Positions 16,730-24,366 of a stretch of DNA of 64,000 nt are shown in pieces; position 1 is the first letter of the stretch, and each line of letters opens with the position of its first letter. The stretch spans positions 248,001 through 312,000 of the forward strand of contig NZ_JARXZC010000003.1 in assembly GCF_029894335.1 (NCBI RefSeq), in the 5' to 3' direction. The DNA is from Kitasatospora sp. MAP5-34 (lineage in GTDB: Bacteria; Actinomycetota; Actinomycetes; Streptomycetales; Streptomycetaceae). The notes beneath the pieces are model-generated. The model was not told the origin of the DNA, did not search any database, and was given only the letters and a program-made list of their open reading frames with translations. The position numbers and the translations under genes were made by a program.

Positions 16730-17890
16730 TCAGGGCATCACCAGCACCGGCTTGACCACCTCCCCCGACCGGGCCGCCGCAGCCGCCCGCTCCACCTCGG
16801 TGAACGGGAAGGTCCGCACCAGCCGGTCGACCGGCAGCCGTCCCGACCGGTAGAGCCGGACCAGCGCGGGCAGGAACCGCTCCGGTACGGCCGCGCCCTG
16901 GTTCACCCCGACGATCCGGGGCGCCCGGCCCAGCAGCGCCGGCACGTCGAACGCCACCTCGCTGCCGACGGGCGGGGCGCCGGCCACCCCGCACATCCCG
17001 CCGACCGCCAGCGCGTCCACCGCCTGCCGCAGGGCGCGGAGGTTGCCGCTGGCCTCCAGCGACCGTTCGGCGCCACGCCCCCCGGTCAGGGCGGCGATCG
17101 CGGTGATCGGGTCCTCGGTGCGGGCATCCACCACCGCCGTCGCACCGAGTTCCAGCGCGAGCGCGAGGCGGGCGGGCTGGACGTCCACCACGACGATCCC
17201 GGTGGCGGCGGTGAGCCGGGCCGCCAGGACGGCGGCCAGCCCGACCGCACCGGCGCCGAACACCGCGAGAGTGTGGCCGGGTTCTGGGCGCAGCACGTTG
17301 AGCACCGCGCCCGTCCCGGTCTGCACCCCGCAGCCGAGCACCGCGAGCACCTCGGGCAGCACCTCCTCCGCCACCTCCTCCGGTACGGGTATCGCGTTGC
17401 GCTCGCTGGCGAGCGCGAGCGTGGCGAAGGAGGACTGTCCGAAGAAGTGCCCGTGCAGCGGCGTGCCGTCGGCGGCCCGCAGGGTGGCGCTGCCGTCCAG
17501 CCGGCTGCCGCCGAACAGGTTGAGTTCGGGCCAGTGTTCGCACTGGACGGGCTGCCCGGCCCGGCAGGGCGGGCAGCTGCCGCAGGAGTCGAAGGTAAGT
17601 ATCACCGTCTGCCCCGGGCGGACCCTGGTGACCGCGCTGCCGACGGCCTCGACCGTGCCGGCCGCCTCGTGGCCGAGGACGGCCGGCAACGGGCCGGGGG
17701 TGCGCCCCGCCCGGACGCTCAGGTCGGTGTGGCAGATCCCGGCCGCCCGGATCCGGACCAGCACCTCGTCCGGACGCGGATCGTCCAGCCGGACGGGCTC
17801 CAGGACGAACGGCGCGTCCTGCTCGCGGACCACGGCGGCGGTCGCGCCGTGCGTCAGGGCTCCGGTGGGCACGGCGGCTGTGGCAGGCAT
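16730..17890 (-). CDS. Zinc-dependent alcohol dehydrogenase (aryl-alcohol/class III-like), last gene of cyclitol operon
   Basis: NAD(P)-dependent medium-chain dehydrogenase (386 aa). Catalytic zinc ligands are Cys53 (GICHTD) and His74/Glu75 (LGHEAAG). The structural zinc loop Cys103-Cys106-Cys109-Cys117 (CGSCPPCRAGQPVQC) is complete, and the Rossmann motif is FGAGAVGLAA. The ATG at 17890 is chosen for GGAG 6 nt upstream and lies 2 bp beyond the VOC gene stop, so translation is coupled. The overall type resembles benzyl-alcohol dehydrogenases. In this operon it probably oxidises or reduces a hydroxyl of a cyclitol intermediate; this is inferred from context. Confidence 0.85.
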   Translation of the reverse strand: MPATAAVPTGALTHGATAAVVREQDAPFVLEPVRLDDPRPDEVLVRIRAAGICHTDLSVRAGRTPGPLPAVLGHEAAGTVEAVGSAVTRVRPGQTVILTFDSCGSCPPCRAGQPVQCEHWPELNLFGGSRLDGSATLRAADGTPLHGHFFGQSSFATLALASERNAIPVPEEVAEEVLPEVLAVLGCGVQTGTGAVLNVLRPEPGHTLAVFGAGAVGLAAVLAARLTAATGIVVVDVQPARLALALELGATAVVDARTEDPITAIAALTGGRGAERSLEASGNLRALRQAVDALAVGGMCGVAGAPPVGSEVAFDVPALLGRAPRIVGVNQGAAVPERFLPALVRLYRSGRLPVDRLVRTFPFTEVERAAAAARSGEVVKPVLVMP

Positions 17891-17892
17891 CG

Positions 17893-18459
17893 TCAACTCC
17901 AGGGCGTGGTGGGCGAGTAGAGCCGGGCGTCGGTCCCGCGCTCGTACGGCATGCCCGGGGGCATGTTCAGCACCTCCAGTTGCAGGCCCCACGGGGTGCG
18001 GAAGTACACCCAGCGGTCGCCGTCGATCGGGCCGCGGTCGGTGATGGTCTGCGGCTCGCCCAGCACCTCGACGCCGGGCTGCGCCCGCAGGTAGGCCACG
18101 GCCGCGTCGACGTCCGCGACCGCGATGGCGAGGTGGTGGCCGCCCCAGTCGCTGTTGCGGGGCAGCACGCGGCGCTGGTCGGGGGCGGCGTACTGGAACA
18201 GCTCCAGGTTGGTCACCGGGCCCAGGCGCAGCATGGCGATGTGGGTGGAGGCGTCGCGGTGGACGCCGAGTTGGCGGGTCATCCAGTCGCCCTCCCGGTC
18301 CGCCACCGGGCCTGTCCGGTAGAGGAGTCGGGCGCCGAGGACGTCGGTGAAGAAGTCGACCGCCTGGTCCAGATCGGGCACGGTGTAGGCCACGTGATGG
18401 ACGGCGAGGGCACCAGGGATACCGGGGATGCCGGGGATGCCGGCAGGAGTACCGGTCAT
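17893..18459 (-). CDS. VOC superfamily protein, candidate 2-epi-5-epi-valiolone epimerase
   Basis: Vicinal-oxygen-chelate fold protein (188 aa) with two paired modules (~19-92 and ~105-168). Likely metal ligands are His22 (HHVAYTVPD), Glu86 (NLELFQY), His109 (GGHHLAIAV) and Glu162 (LQLEVLN). CetB of the cetoniacytone pathway, a VOC protein, epimerises 2-epi-5-epi-valiolone. Sharing an operon with a cyclase of the matching type makes that role the leading hypothesis here. The start ATG overlaps the SDR stop as ATGA. The N-terminus carries a GIPGIPGIPG tract from 9-bp repeats. Alternative roles are a glyoxalase- or dioxygenase-like reaction. Confidence 0.75.
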   Translation of the reverse strand: MTGTPAGIPGIPGIPGALAVHHVAYTVPDLDQAVDFFTDVLGARLLYRTGPVADREGDWMTRQLGVHRDASTHIAMLRLGPVTNLELFQYAAPDQRRVLPRNSDWGGHHLAIAVADVDAAVAYLRAQPGVEVLGEPQTITDRGPIDGDRWVYFRTPWGLQLEVLNMPPGMPYERGTDARLYSPTTPWS

Positions 18460-19244
18460 GAGACAGCTCCGTTCTCGTAGGCGTACTGCTCGGCGGCGTA
18501 CCGCTGGTTGGCGATGGCGCTCATCAGGCTGAGCCCGCCGTCGACGGTCAGGGTGATCCCGGTGGTGTAGGCCGCCTCGGGGGCGGCGAGGTGGGCGATG
18601 GCGGCGGCGACCTCGACCGCCCGGCCGGGGCGGCCGACGGGGATCGCCGGGCGGGCGAGGCCGGCGGCGTCCTGGTCGTCCGGTACGCCGTTCATCGGGG
18701 TGGCCGTCTCGCCGGGGCTGACGGCGTTGACGGTGATCCCGTACGGCGCCAGTTCCAGCGCCAGCACCTTGGTCAACTCGCCGAGTCCGCCCTTGGCGGC
18801 GCAGTACGAGGCGCCGCCCAGGATCGGGAGGAACTCGTGCACGGACGTGACGTTGACGATCCGGCCGCCCCGCCCCTGCGCGACCATCCGACGGGCGGCG
18901 GCCTGCGCGCAGGCGAACGGGCCGGTCAGGTCGATGGTGAGGATGCGCTGCCAGTCGAGCAGTGTCTCCTCCAGCGCAGGTGAACGCCGGTTGACCCCGG
19001 CGCAGTTGACCAGGACGTCGAGTCCGCCGAGCTGCTCGGCGGCCCGGTCGACCGCCAGGGCGGCGGCCTCGGGGTCGGCCAGGTCGAGCGGGAAGACCAA
19101 CCCCTGCCCGGCGAGTCGGGCCGTCCGCTCCGCGCCCGCCCGGTCGGTGCGGTAGCCGACGGCGACGGCGTGCCCGGCGCGGGCGAGCGCGACGGCGGTG
19201 GCCCGGCCGATGCCCGAGCTGGCGCCGGTGACGACTGCGGTCAT
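18456..19244 (-). CDS. Short-chain dehydrogenase/reductase (cyclitol operon)
   Basis: NAD(P)-dependent SDR (262 aa). It has the classical features: TGASSGIG cofactor motif at residues 6-13, NCAG at ~84-87, catalytic Ser in VTSVHEF, YCAAK (Tyr and Lys of YxxxK) and the SPGETATPM loop. The tail ends in an unusual AEQYAYENGAVS extension. The start overlaps the preceding bicupin stop by one base (TGATG), and its end overlaps the VOC gene start (ATGA). A role in redox of a cyclitol ketone is inferred from operon context. Confidence 0.85.
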   Translation of the reverse strand: MTAVVTGASSGIGRATAVALARAGHAVAVGYRTDRAGAERTARLAGQGLVFPLDLADPEAAALAVDRAAEQLGGLDVLVNCAGVNRRSPALEETLLDWQRILTIDLTGPFACAQAAARRMVAQGRGGRIVNVTSVHEFLPILGGASYCAAKGGLGELTKVLALELAPYGITVNAVSPGETATPMNGVPDDQDAAGLARPAIPVGRPGRAVEVAAAIAHLAAPEAAYTTGITLTVDGGLSLMSAIANQRYAAEQYAYENGAVS

Positions 19245-19945
19245 CAGGCCGCCTCCTTGATCCGGTAGCCGGCCTGTTCCAGACCGGCCGCGCCGAGGTA
19301 CCCGTACAGGGCGACGGTGGTGACGTCACGCCTGGTCCGGAAGCCGTGCCACTCCCCCGCCGGCACGTAGGCCAGATCGCCCTGGGCGAGCCGCACCCGG
19401 CCGCCTTCCGTGAGGTGGTCACCACCACCGGCCAGCACGAGGAAGAACTCGTCCGCGTCCGGGTGGCAGTGCAGGTCGTGACTGCCACTCGGAGTGAACG
19501 TCGAGGTGGCGAGGGCGAGTTGGCGCGAGCCGACGGTCGCTGCGGTGGCCAGCCAGTGCACGCCCATCCCGGCGAAGCCGCCCGCCCGGGTGAGCACACC
19601 GCCCTCGCGCTGCCGGGCCAGCGGGACGGAGTCGCCGCCCGCCGCCGGGCCGGGCAGGGCGTGCACGGTCAGGACCACCGCCGGGGTGGCACCGGCGCTG
19701 AGGCCGTACCGGCTGCCGGACGGATGGTAGAGCCCGGCCCCCGGCCCAATCGTCCCGCCGGCCCAACTCGCCCGCCCCGCAAGCAGTACCGTCACCGCCT
19801 CGGACCCCGTCGCCTCCTCGGCGCGGGCCCCGGCAGCAATCGCCTCGACGGTCAGGCCGCCCCGGGCCTGCGGGAAGATCTGCGGGTCGACCAGGCGCCG
19901 GAAGGCCGGGGCCCGCTCGGGAATGGCCGCTGGTACGAGGATCAT
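19244..19945 (-). CDS. Bicupin protein with intact C-terminal metal site (cyclitol operon)
   Basis: Two-cupin protein (233 aa). The C-terminal cupin has a complete metal site: His159 and His161 (HDLHCHPDADEF), Glu166 and His200 (AGEWHGF). The N-terminal cupin (~30-95) retains only a partial motif. Cupins of this type act as isomerases, dioxygenases or lyases. It is translationally coupled on both sides, overlapping the dehydrogenase by 4 bp (ATGA) and the SDR by 1 bp. It is the most enzyme-like of the five cupin proteins here. The reaction is unknown. Confidence 0.75.
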   Translation of the reverse strand: MILVPAAIPERAPAFRRLVDPQIFPQARGGLTVEAIAAGARAEEATGSEAVTVLLAGRASWAGGTIGPGAGLYHPSGSRYGLSAGATPAVVLTVHALPGPAAGGDSVPLARQREGGVLTRAGGFAGMGVHWLATAATVGSRQLALATSTFTPSGSHDLHCHPDADEFFLVLAGGGDHLTEGGRVRLAQGDLAYVPAGEWHGFRTRRDVTTVALYGYLGAAGLEQAGYRIKEAA

Positions 19946-20964
19946 GACGAGCCTCCGAAGTCGATCAGAATCTTGGGCGGCCCGGTCCGGCCGCTCTGCA
20001 GCAGCTCGAACGCGCCCGGGCCGTCGGATGGTTGGAGCACGGTGGCGATCAGCGGCTCGGCATCGAGTACGCCGTCCTGGAAGAGGCGCAGCGTACGGTC
20101 GTAGTGGTCCAGGCCGTGCCGCACGCCGATCACCTCCAGCCCGCGCAGCGCCAGTTCACCCGGCACGAAGCCCTCCGCCGGTGCGCCCGCGACGCCGATC
20201 ACGGCGAGTCTGCCGCCCGGCTCCAGCAGGTCCAGCCCGCGCCGGAAGGCGGGGGCCGCGCCGGAGGCCTCGACCACGAGTGAGTACCCGCCGTCCTCGG
20301 CCTGTTCGGGAGTGAGGGCGCGGTGGGCACCGCAGCGCAGGGCGAGTTCGAGCCCGGCCGGGTCGATGCCGACCGCGTCCACCGATCCGGCGAGCCGGGC
20401 GGCGAGTTGGACGGCCAGCAGGCCGATGGTGCCGGTGCCGATCACGGCCACCCGGTCCGCCAGCCGGCAGCGGGCCTGTTCCAGGCCGCCGACCACGGTG
20501 ACGGCGGGTTCGACCAGCGCGGCCGCCCGGTCCGGCACCGCGTCGGGCACCCTGGTGAGCGAACCTCCGGGCATCGCCACGTACTCGGCGGCGGCGCCCT
20601 GGTGGCCGTACAGGCCGACCTCGCGGAGGCGTTCGCAGAGCGCGCGGCGCCCGCGCAGGCACATCCGACAGAGGCCGCAGTGCAGCATGGTGTGGCCCAC
20701 CACCCTTTCACCCGGGGCGAATTCGGCGTTCCCCCGGACGACGGTGCCGGTCCACTCGTGGCCGATCACCACCGGGTAGCAGGTGCGCCCGTCGAGCAGG
20801 TAGGAGGCGGTGCCGTGCAGCATCTCCAGGTCGGTGCCGCAGAGTCCGACCAGTGCGGTGCGCACCAGGACTCCGTCGGGACCGGGTTCGGGCACGGGCA
20901 CCCGGGCGAGGGCGGCCCGGTGGGGCGCCTCGATCCGCAGGGCCGTCATGGTGGAGATGGTCAT
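19942..20964 (-). CDS. Zinc-binding medium-chain dehydrogenase (polyol/threonine DH-like, cyclitol operon)
   Basis: NAD(P)-dependent alcohol dehydrogenase (340 aa) of the sorbitol/threonine dehydrogenase group. The catalytic zinc site is GLCGTD plus IGHEWTG, and the structural zinc loop is CGLCRMCLRGRRALC. The Rossmann motif IGTGTIG is present. Polyol dehydrogenases of this group oxidise secondary alcohols, which suits a cyclitol ring. Its start overlaps the upstream cupin stop as ATGA, and its end overlaps the bicupin start the same way. It is distinct in sequence from the operon's last dehydrogenase. Confidence 0.85.
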   Translation of the reverse strand: MTISTMTALRIEAPHRAALARVPVPEPGPDGVLVRTALVGLCGTDLEMLHGTASYLLDGRTCYPVVIGHEWTGTVVRGNAEFAPGERVVGHTMLHCGLCRMCLRGRRALCERLREVGLYGHQGAAAEYVAMPGGSLTRVPDAVPDRAAALVEPAVTVVGGLEQARCRLADRVAVIGTGTIGLLAVQLAARLAGSVDAVGIDPAGLELALRCGAHRALTPEQAEDGGYSLVVEASGAAPAFRRGLDLLEPGGRLAVIGVAGAPAEGFVPGELALRGLEVIGVRHGLDHYDRTLRLFQDGVLDAEPLIATVLQPSDGPGAFELLQSGRTGPPKILIDFGGSS

Positions 20965-21359
20965 GGGCGGGTGGTCCTTCGGGTGCGGGGCCGCTTCGGG
21001 GTGGCGACGGCGGCCTCGGCGTGCAGGGTGAGGCAGAGCAGCTCCGCGCCGAGCGGGCCGGCCTGCAGATCGAGGTCCTGGCCGCGCGGGACGAGCAGCA
21101 GGTCACCGTTGTCGGCCAGGTGCTGGGCCCGGTCGGGCCACTGGTCGGCGACCACAGGTCCGCGCAGGACGTACCAGGCGGCTTCGGTGTCCGGGCGGCC
21201 GGAGCGCGAGTGGTGGGCGCCGGGGCTGAGGCGGACGTGCTCGAACGCCTCGCAGTCGCTGCGCATCAGGTCTCGGCGGGACAGGCAGAGCACTCGGGTG
21301 CGCTCACTGCCCTGACCGACGACGACCATGGCGGACGCGCCGACGGTGGTGACGATCAT
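20961..21359 (-). CDS. Small cupin-like protein lacking metal ligands, paralogue 1 (cyclitol operon)
   Basis: Single-cupin-sized protein (132 aa), clearly paralogous to the protein at 23213-23608. Both share CEA(F/I)EHVRLSPGA, GTEAAWYVLRGP-type and GPLGAELLCLT blocks. The usual cupin HxH...E and second His are missing (here the first motif reads GAHHSRSGRPDTEAAWYVLRG with displaced His). A metal-free binding or structural role is possible. ATGA overlaps link it to the genes on both sides. No characterised homologue is recognised. Confidence 0.65.
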   Translation of the reverse strand: MIVTTVGASAMVVVGQGSERTRVLCLSRRDLMRSDCEAFEHVRLSPGAHHSRSGRPDTEAAWYVLRGPVVADQWPDRAQHLADNGDLLLVPRGQDLDLQAGPLGAELLCLTLHAEAAVATPKRPRTRRTTRP

Positions 21360-21685
21360 GATGCGCCTTCTTGCGGTACGGCCGGGACGGCGAGGACGGC
21401 GTGGAAGTACTCCAGCCCCGCCTCCCCGGCGAAGAGAGTGGCCCGGCCGCCGAGTGGCAGGGTGACGGCGGTTCCCTCGGCCAGCGGGACGTCGATGTCG
21501 TCCGTCCCGGCGAGGCCGGCTCCGGCCGTTACGTAGACGGTGTGCTCGACGCCGTCGGCGGCCAGCTCGATGCTGTCGCCGGGTTCGAGCCAGCAGAGGC
21601 CGACGCCGCACAGCGGGCCGGTGAGCACCTGACCCGGGTCGACGGCGCGGCCCCGGTGGAGGGCGGTGATCGCGGTGCTGGTCAT
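21356..21685 (-). CDS. Small cupin-like protein, paralogue of bicupin C-terminal half (cyclitol operon)
   Basis: Cupin-sized protein (109 aa). Residues ~14-100 align with the C-terminal half of the bicupin at 23605-24366 through VDPG(Q/A)V(L/F)TGPL, EHTVYVT/EHAVFVT, TLPLG and GLEY(F/V)HAVLAVPA. Metal ligands are absent. The start at 21685 is set by AGGAG 8 nt upstream. A 149-bp gap with AT-richer sequence separates it from the cyclase homologue upstream, so an internal promoter is possible there. Its stop overlaps the next gene as ATGA. Confidence 0.65.
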   Translation of the reverse strand: MTSTAITALHRGRAVDPGQVLTGPLCGVGLCWLEPGDSIELAADGVEHTVYVTAGAGLAGTDDIDVPLAEGTAVTLPLGGRATLFAGEAGLEYFHAVLAVPAVPQEGAS

Positions 21686-21834
21686 GGCTGACGCTCCTGG
21701 TCCGGTCCGGTTGACTGCTCGGGTCTTCCTTACTGAGTTCATTCGTTGCTTTCGTTGCTGAGTACGACGTTGGCCTGCCCGAGGTCCCGGGTGCACGGGA
21801 ACGGTGTCCCGTTCCGCTCCCGTCCGGCGCCCGG

Positions 21835-23067
21835 TCAGCGGTCCGCCTGTGCCAGGACCTGTGCCGGTACGGGCGCCGGGACCGACGCGCCCCGGCTGGC
21901 CGGGACACCCCCGGGCCGCAGCGCCTCCGCCCCGGCCCGCAGGGTGTCCTCCCCGACCTGGGTCAGCAGGCTCCCGTCCGCGACGTACGGCCGGCCGAGC
22001 CCGGCGAGCAGGACCAACCCCGCCTCCCCGCCGCGTGCGGCGGCGAGGCGGACGGCCGACACGAGTGCCTCGGGGTCCACCCCGGCAGGCAACGCGACGG
22101 GTGAGCCGTTGCGTTGCAGCAGCTCCCGGTGGGCGCGCTCGCCCTCCGCGTCCAGCAACCCCAGGTGAGCGGCGATACGGGCGGCCACGAGCATCCCGAG
22201 CCCGTCGACGTGGCCCTGGCTCAGGGTGCCGCCGGTGAGCAGCTGGACCGCCCGGCCGATGGTGCTCCCGTACGCCAGCGCGCGGCCCGGGCCGCGCTCC
22301 AGGGGGTCGTAGGCGGTGACGGCGGCCCGCGCGTCGGCGCAGAGGGTGATGAACGAGGCCAGCTCGCGCGGGCTGTAGTGGGCGTCGGGGTTCAGGACGG
22401 CGGCGAGCTGGTCGTACCAGGCCGGGCAGACCGCCAGGACGCTCCTGATCACCTGGCCGAGGTCGGCGCGCAGCTCGTCGGCGGGACGCTCCCGCAACAA
22501 ATCCAGCTGGCACCAGACCAGTTCAGGCGCGTGGTGGGTGCCGAGGACCGCCGAGGGGAGGGTATGCCGCAGGGAGAGCGCCGAGCCGCACATCGCCGAC
22601 AGCGTGGTCGGCACGTGGACCAGACGCAGCCCCTGGAAGAGCAGGCCGGCCAGCAGCCCCGCGACGCCGCCGGTCCGGTCGCCGCCGACGCCGATGACGA
22701 CGGTCCGGCGGGTCACCCCAGCCAGCAGGATCTGCTCGGCCAGGCGCTCGACGGTCTGCATGGTGCAGGTGCCGGGGATCCGCAGGACCTGGGCCTCGAT
22801 CCGGGTGAGCAGACCCGCCGGGGTGTCCCCTTCGGTGATGACGACGTACCGGTCGGCGTCCAACGCGCCCAGATCCCGGGCCAGTTCGTCCCAGGACCGG
22901 TCGCCGCTGCGCACCTTCACGCGGTAGTGCGCGCTTCCGGTCTGCAGCTCGCGGTCGACGTCCACCGGGCTGTCGGCGTCCACCGGGCTGGTGGAGACGT
23001 CCACCTGGTCGGCGAGAACGTCCGCCGGGTCGGTGAAGACGCCTGCCGGGTTGGTGAAGCGGGCCAT
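21835..23067 (-). CDS. Dehydroquinate synthase/2-deoxy-scyllo-inosose synthase-like protein without active-site residues
   Basis: Full-length sugar phosphate cyclase homologue (410 aa) whose core (LLFQGLRLVHVPTTL, HHAPELVWCQLDLL, AWYDQL) most resembles 2-deoxy-scyllo-inosose synthases. The expected catalytic positions are replaced: zinc Glu is Gln205 (DLGQVIRSV), the following Lys is Arg208, zinc His is Ser268 (AYGSTIGRAV), second zinc His is Gln284 (LSQGHVDGL), Lys of SLK is Arg167, and the GGGVxGD loop reads GGDRTGG. The reading frame is undamaged and AGGAGG lies 6 nt before the ATG, so it is expressed but probably not a normal cyclase. The first ~40 residues are PVD/PAD repeats. Confidence 0.8.
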   Translation of the reverse strand: MARFTNPAGVFTDPADVLADQVDVSTSPVDADSPVDVDRELQTGSAHYRVKVRSGDRSWDELARDLGALDADRYVVITEGDTPAGLLTRIEAQVLRIPGTCTMQTVERLAEQILLAGVTRRTVVIGVGGDRTGGVAGLLAGLLFQGLRLVHVPTTLSAMCGSALSLRHTLPSAVLGTHHAPELVWCQLDLLRERPADELRADLGQVIRSVLAVCPAWYDQLAAVLNPDAHYSPRELASFITLCADARAAVTAYDPLERGPGRALAYGSTIGRAVQLLTGGTLSQGHVDGLGMLVAARIAAHLGLLDAEGERAHRELLQRNGSPVALPAGVDPEALVSAVRLAAARGGEAGLVLLAGLGRPYVADGSLLTQVGEDTLRAGAEALRPGGVPASRGASVPAPVPAQVLAQADR

Positions 23068-23212
23068 CGCGGGCCTCCTCTTCCGGGTACTGACCTACCC
23101 ACCATCGGCGGCCCGGGGCCCCGGACACCTGAGGCCGGGCGCCCATTCCGGCCCCGTCCCGCAGTGGGGCACCGCGCCCCCGAGGGGAGCGCGGTGCCGG
23201 GTCGCGGGTGGG

Positions 23213-23608
23213 TCAGTTGTGGGACAGCAGGTCCGGCCTGCGAGCGGGGAGCCGGCTGCTGACACTCGCCGGAACGACGGTCAGGCAGAGCAGTTCGGCG
23301 CCGAGCGGGCCGCCGTGCAGGTGCACGTCCTGGCCATCGGGGGCGAGCAGCAGGTCGCCGTCGTCGAGGGTGCGCTGCGGCTGCTCGGGGCAGTCCAGCA
23401 GGGCGACCGGGCCGCGCAGCACGTACCAGGCGGCCTCGGTGCCGGTCCGGCCGCTCAACTCGTAGCAGGCGCCTGGGCTGAGCCGGACGTGCTCGATGGC
23501 CTCGCACTCGCTGTGCAGCATCCCCCGGCGGGCCAGGCAGCGGGTACGGATCCGCTGGGTGCCCGGGCCGAGGTGCACGGCGGCGTGCGCGATGTCGGCG
23601 ACGATCAT
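23213..23608 (-). CDS. Small cupin-like protein lacking metal ligands, paralogue 2 (cyclitol operon)
   Basis: Cupin-sized protein (131 aa) paralogous to that at 20961-21359 (shared CEA-I/F-EHVRLSPGA, TEAAWYVLRGPV and GPLGAELLCLT). The HxH motif position reads ACYELSGRTGTE, so metal ligands are lost. Its start overlaps the upstream bicupin stop as ATGA. The pair bicupin+cupin here repeats the pair cupin+cupin at 20961-21685, implying duplication of a two-gene module on either side of the inactive cyclase homologue. Function unknown. Confidence 0.65.
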   Translation of the reverse strand: MIVADIAHAAVHLGPGTQRIRTRCLARRGMLHSECEAIEHVRLSPGACYELSGRTGTEAAWYVLRGPVALLDCPEQPQRTLDDGDLLLAPDGQDVHLHGGPLGAELLCLTVVPASVSSRLPARRPDLLSHN

Positions 23609-24366
23609 GTCAGCTCCTCAGGTACCGACTCCGGTACGAACTCCTGCGTCGGCTCCTGCACCGGCTCCTGCGCCAACTCCTGCGCTGGGACGGCGAGTAC
23701 GGCGTGCACGTACTCCAGCCCGTCGAGCCCTGCGGTCAGCGCCGCCCCCGTGCCCAGCGGCAGGGTCAGCGCCCGGCCCGGCATCAGCGGCACCCGGACG
23801 TCGCCGGTGGCGGCGCGGCCGGAGCCGCTGGTGACGAAGACGGCGTGCTCGATCCCGGCCGTCCGCAGCACGGCCCGTTCCCGGGCGGCGAGGCGGGTGA
23901 CCTGGAGGGTGCGCAGCGGGCCGGTGAAGACCGCGCCGGGGTCGACCGGGCCGACCCGGCGCAGGTTGGTGATCACGGCGTGGCGGACGATCGGATTCGG
24001 TTGGGCCGTACGGGCGGGCATCTCGATCACCAGCCATTCCAACGGTTCGGTACCGGTGTTGCGGAGGCCGTGGGTGGTCCCGAGGCCGGTGAGGATCGCG
24101 TCACCGGCCCGGACAGCGGACGGGCGGCCGTCGAGGGTGACCTCGCCCTGGCCGGCGAGGAGGACGTACACCTCCTCGGTACGGGTGTGCAGGTGCTCAC
24201 CGCTGACACCGCCGACCGGGACGCAGGCCCATTCGACCGCCTCCCAGCCGCCCCCGAGCCCGGCCCGGCGGGCCAGGCAGGCCCACTGGGTCAGGCCGCG
24301 GGTGCCGTGCACTCCGTGCACGTCGGCGGGCCGGCGGTTGTCGGCGACGATCACTGCGTGACGCAT
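23605..24366 (-). CDS. Bicupin protein (cyclitol operon)
   Basis: Two-cupin protein (253 aa). The N-terminal cupin (~45-115) has an intact metal set: His58, His60 (GEHLHTRTEEVYV), Glu64/65 and His99 (GLGTTHGL). The C-terminal cupin (~138-225) lacks ligands and is paralogous to the 109-residue protein at 21356-21685. The C-terminal ~25 residues are a QEPVQEPTQE-like repeat. Translation begins inside the end of the cyclase gene (16-bp overlap). The metal-bearing half could be an isomerase or dioxygenase acting on a cyclitol; this is inference. Confidence 0.72.
   Translation of the reverse strand: MRHAVIVADNRRPADVHGVHGTRGLTQWACLARRAGLGGGWEAVEWACVPVGGVSGEHLHTRTEEVYVLLAGQGEVTLDGRPSAVRAGDAILTGLGTTHGLRNTGTEPLEWLVIEMPARTAQPNPIVRHAVITNLRRVGPVDPGAVFTGPLRTLQVTRLAARERAVLRTAGIEHAVFVTSGSGRAATGDVRVPLMPGRALTLPLGTGAALTAGLDGLEYVHAVLAVPAQELAQEPVQEPTQEFVPESVPEELT

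Noticed and set aside
21686..21834. Possible small gene between the inactive cyclase and cupin genes
   Set aside because: No start/stop pair with ribosome site; AT-richer sequence looks more like an internal promoter or leader.
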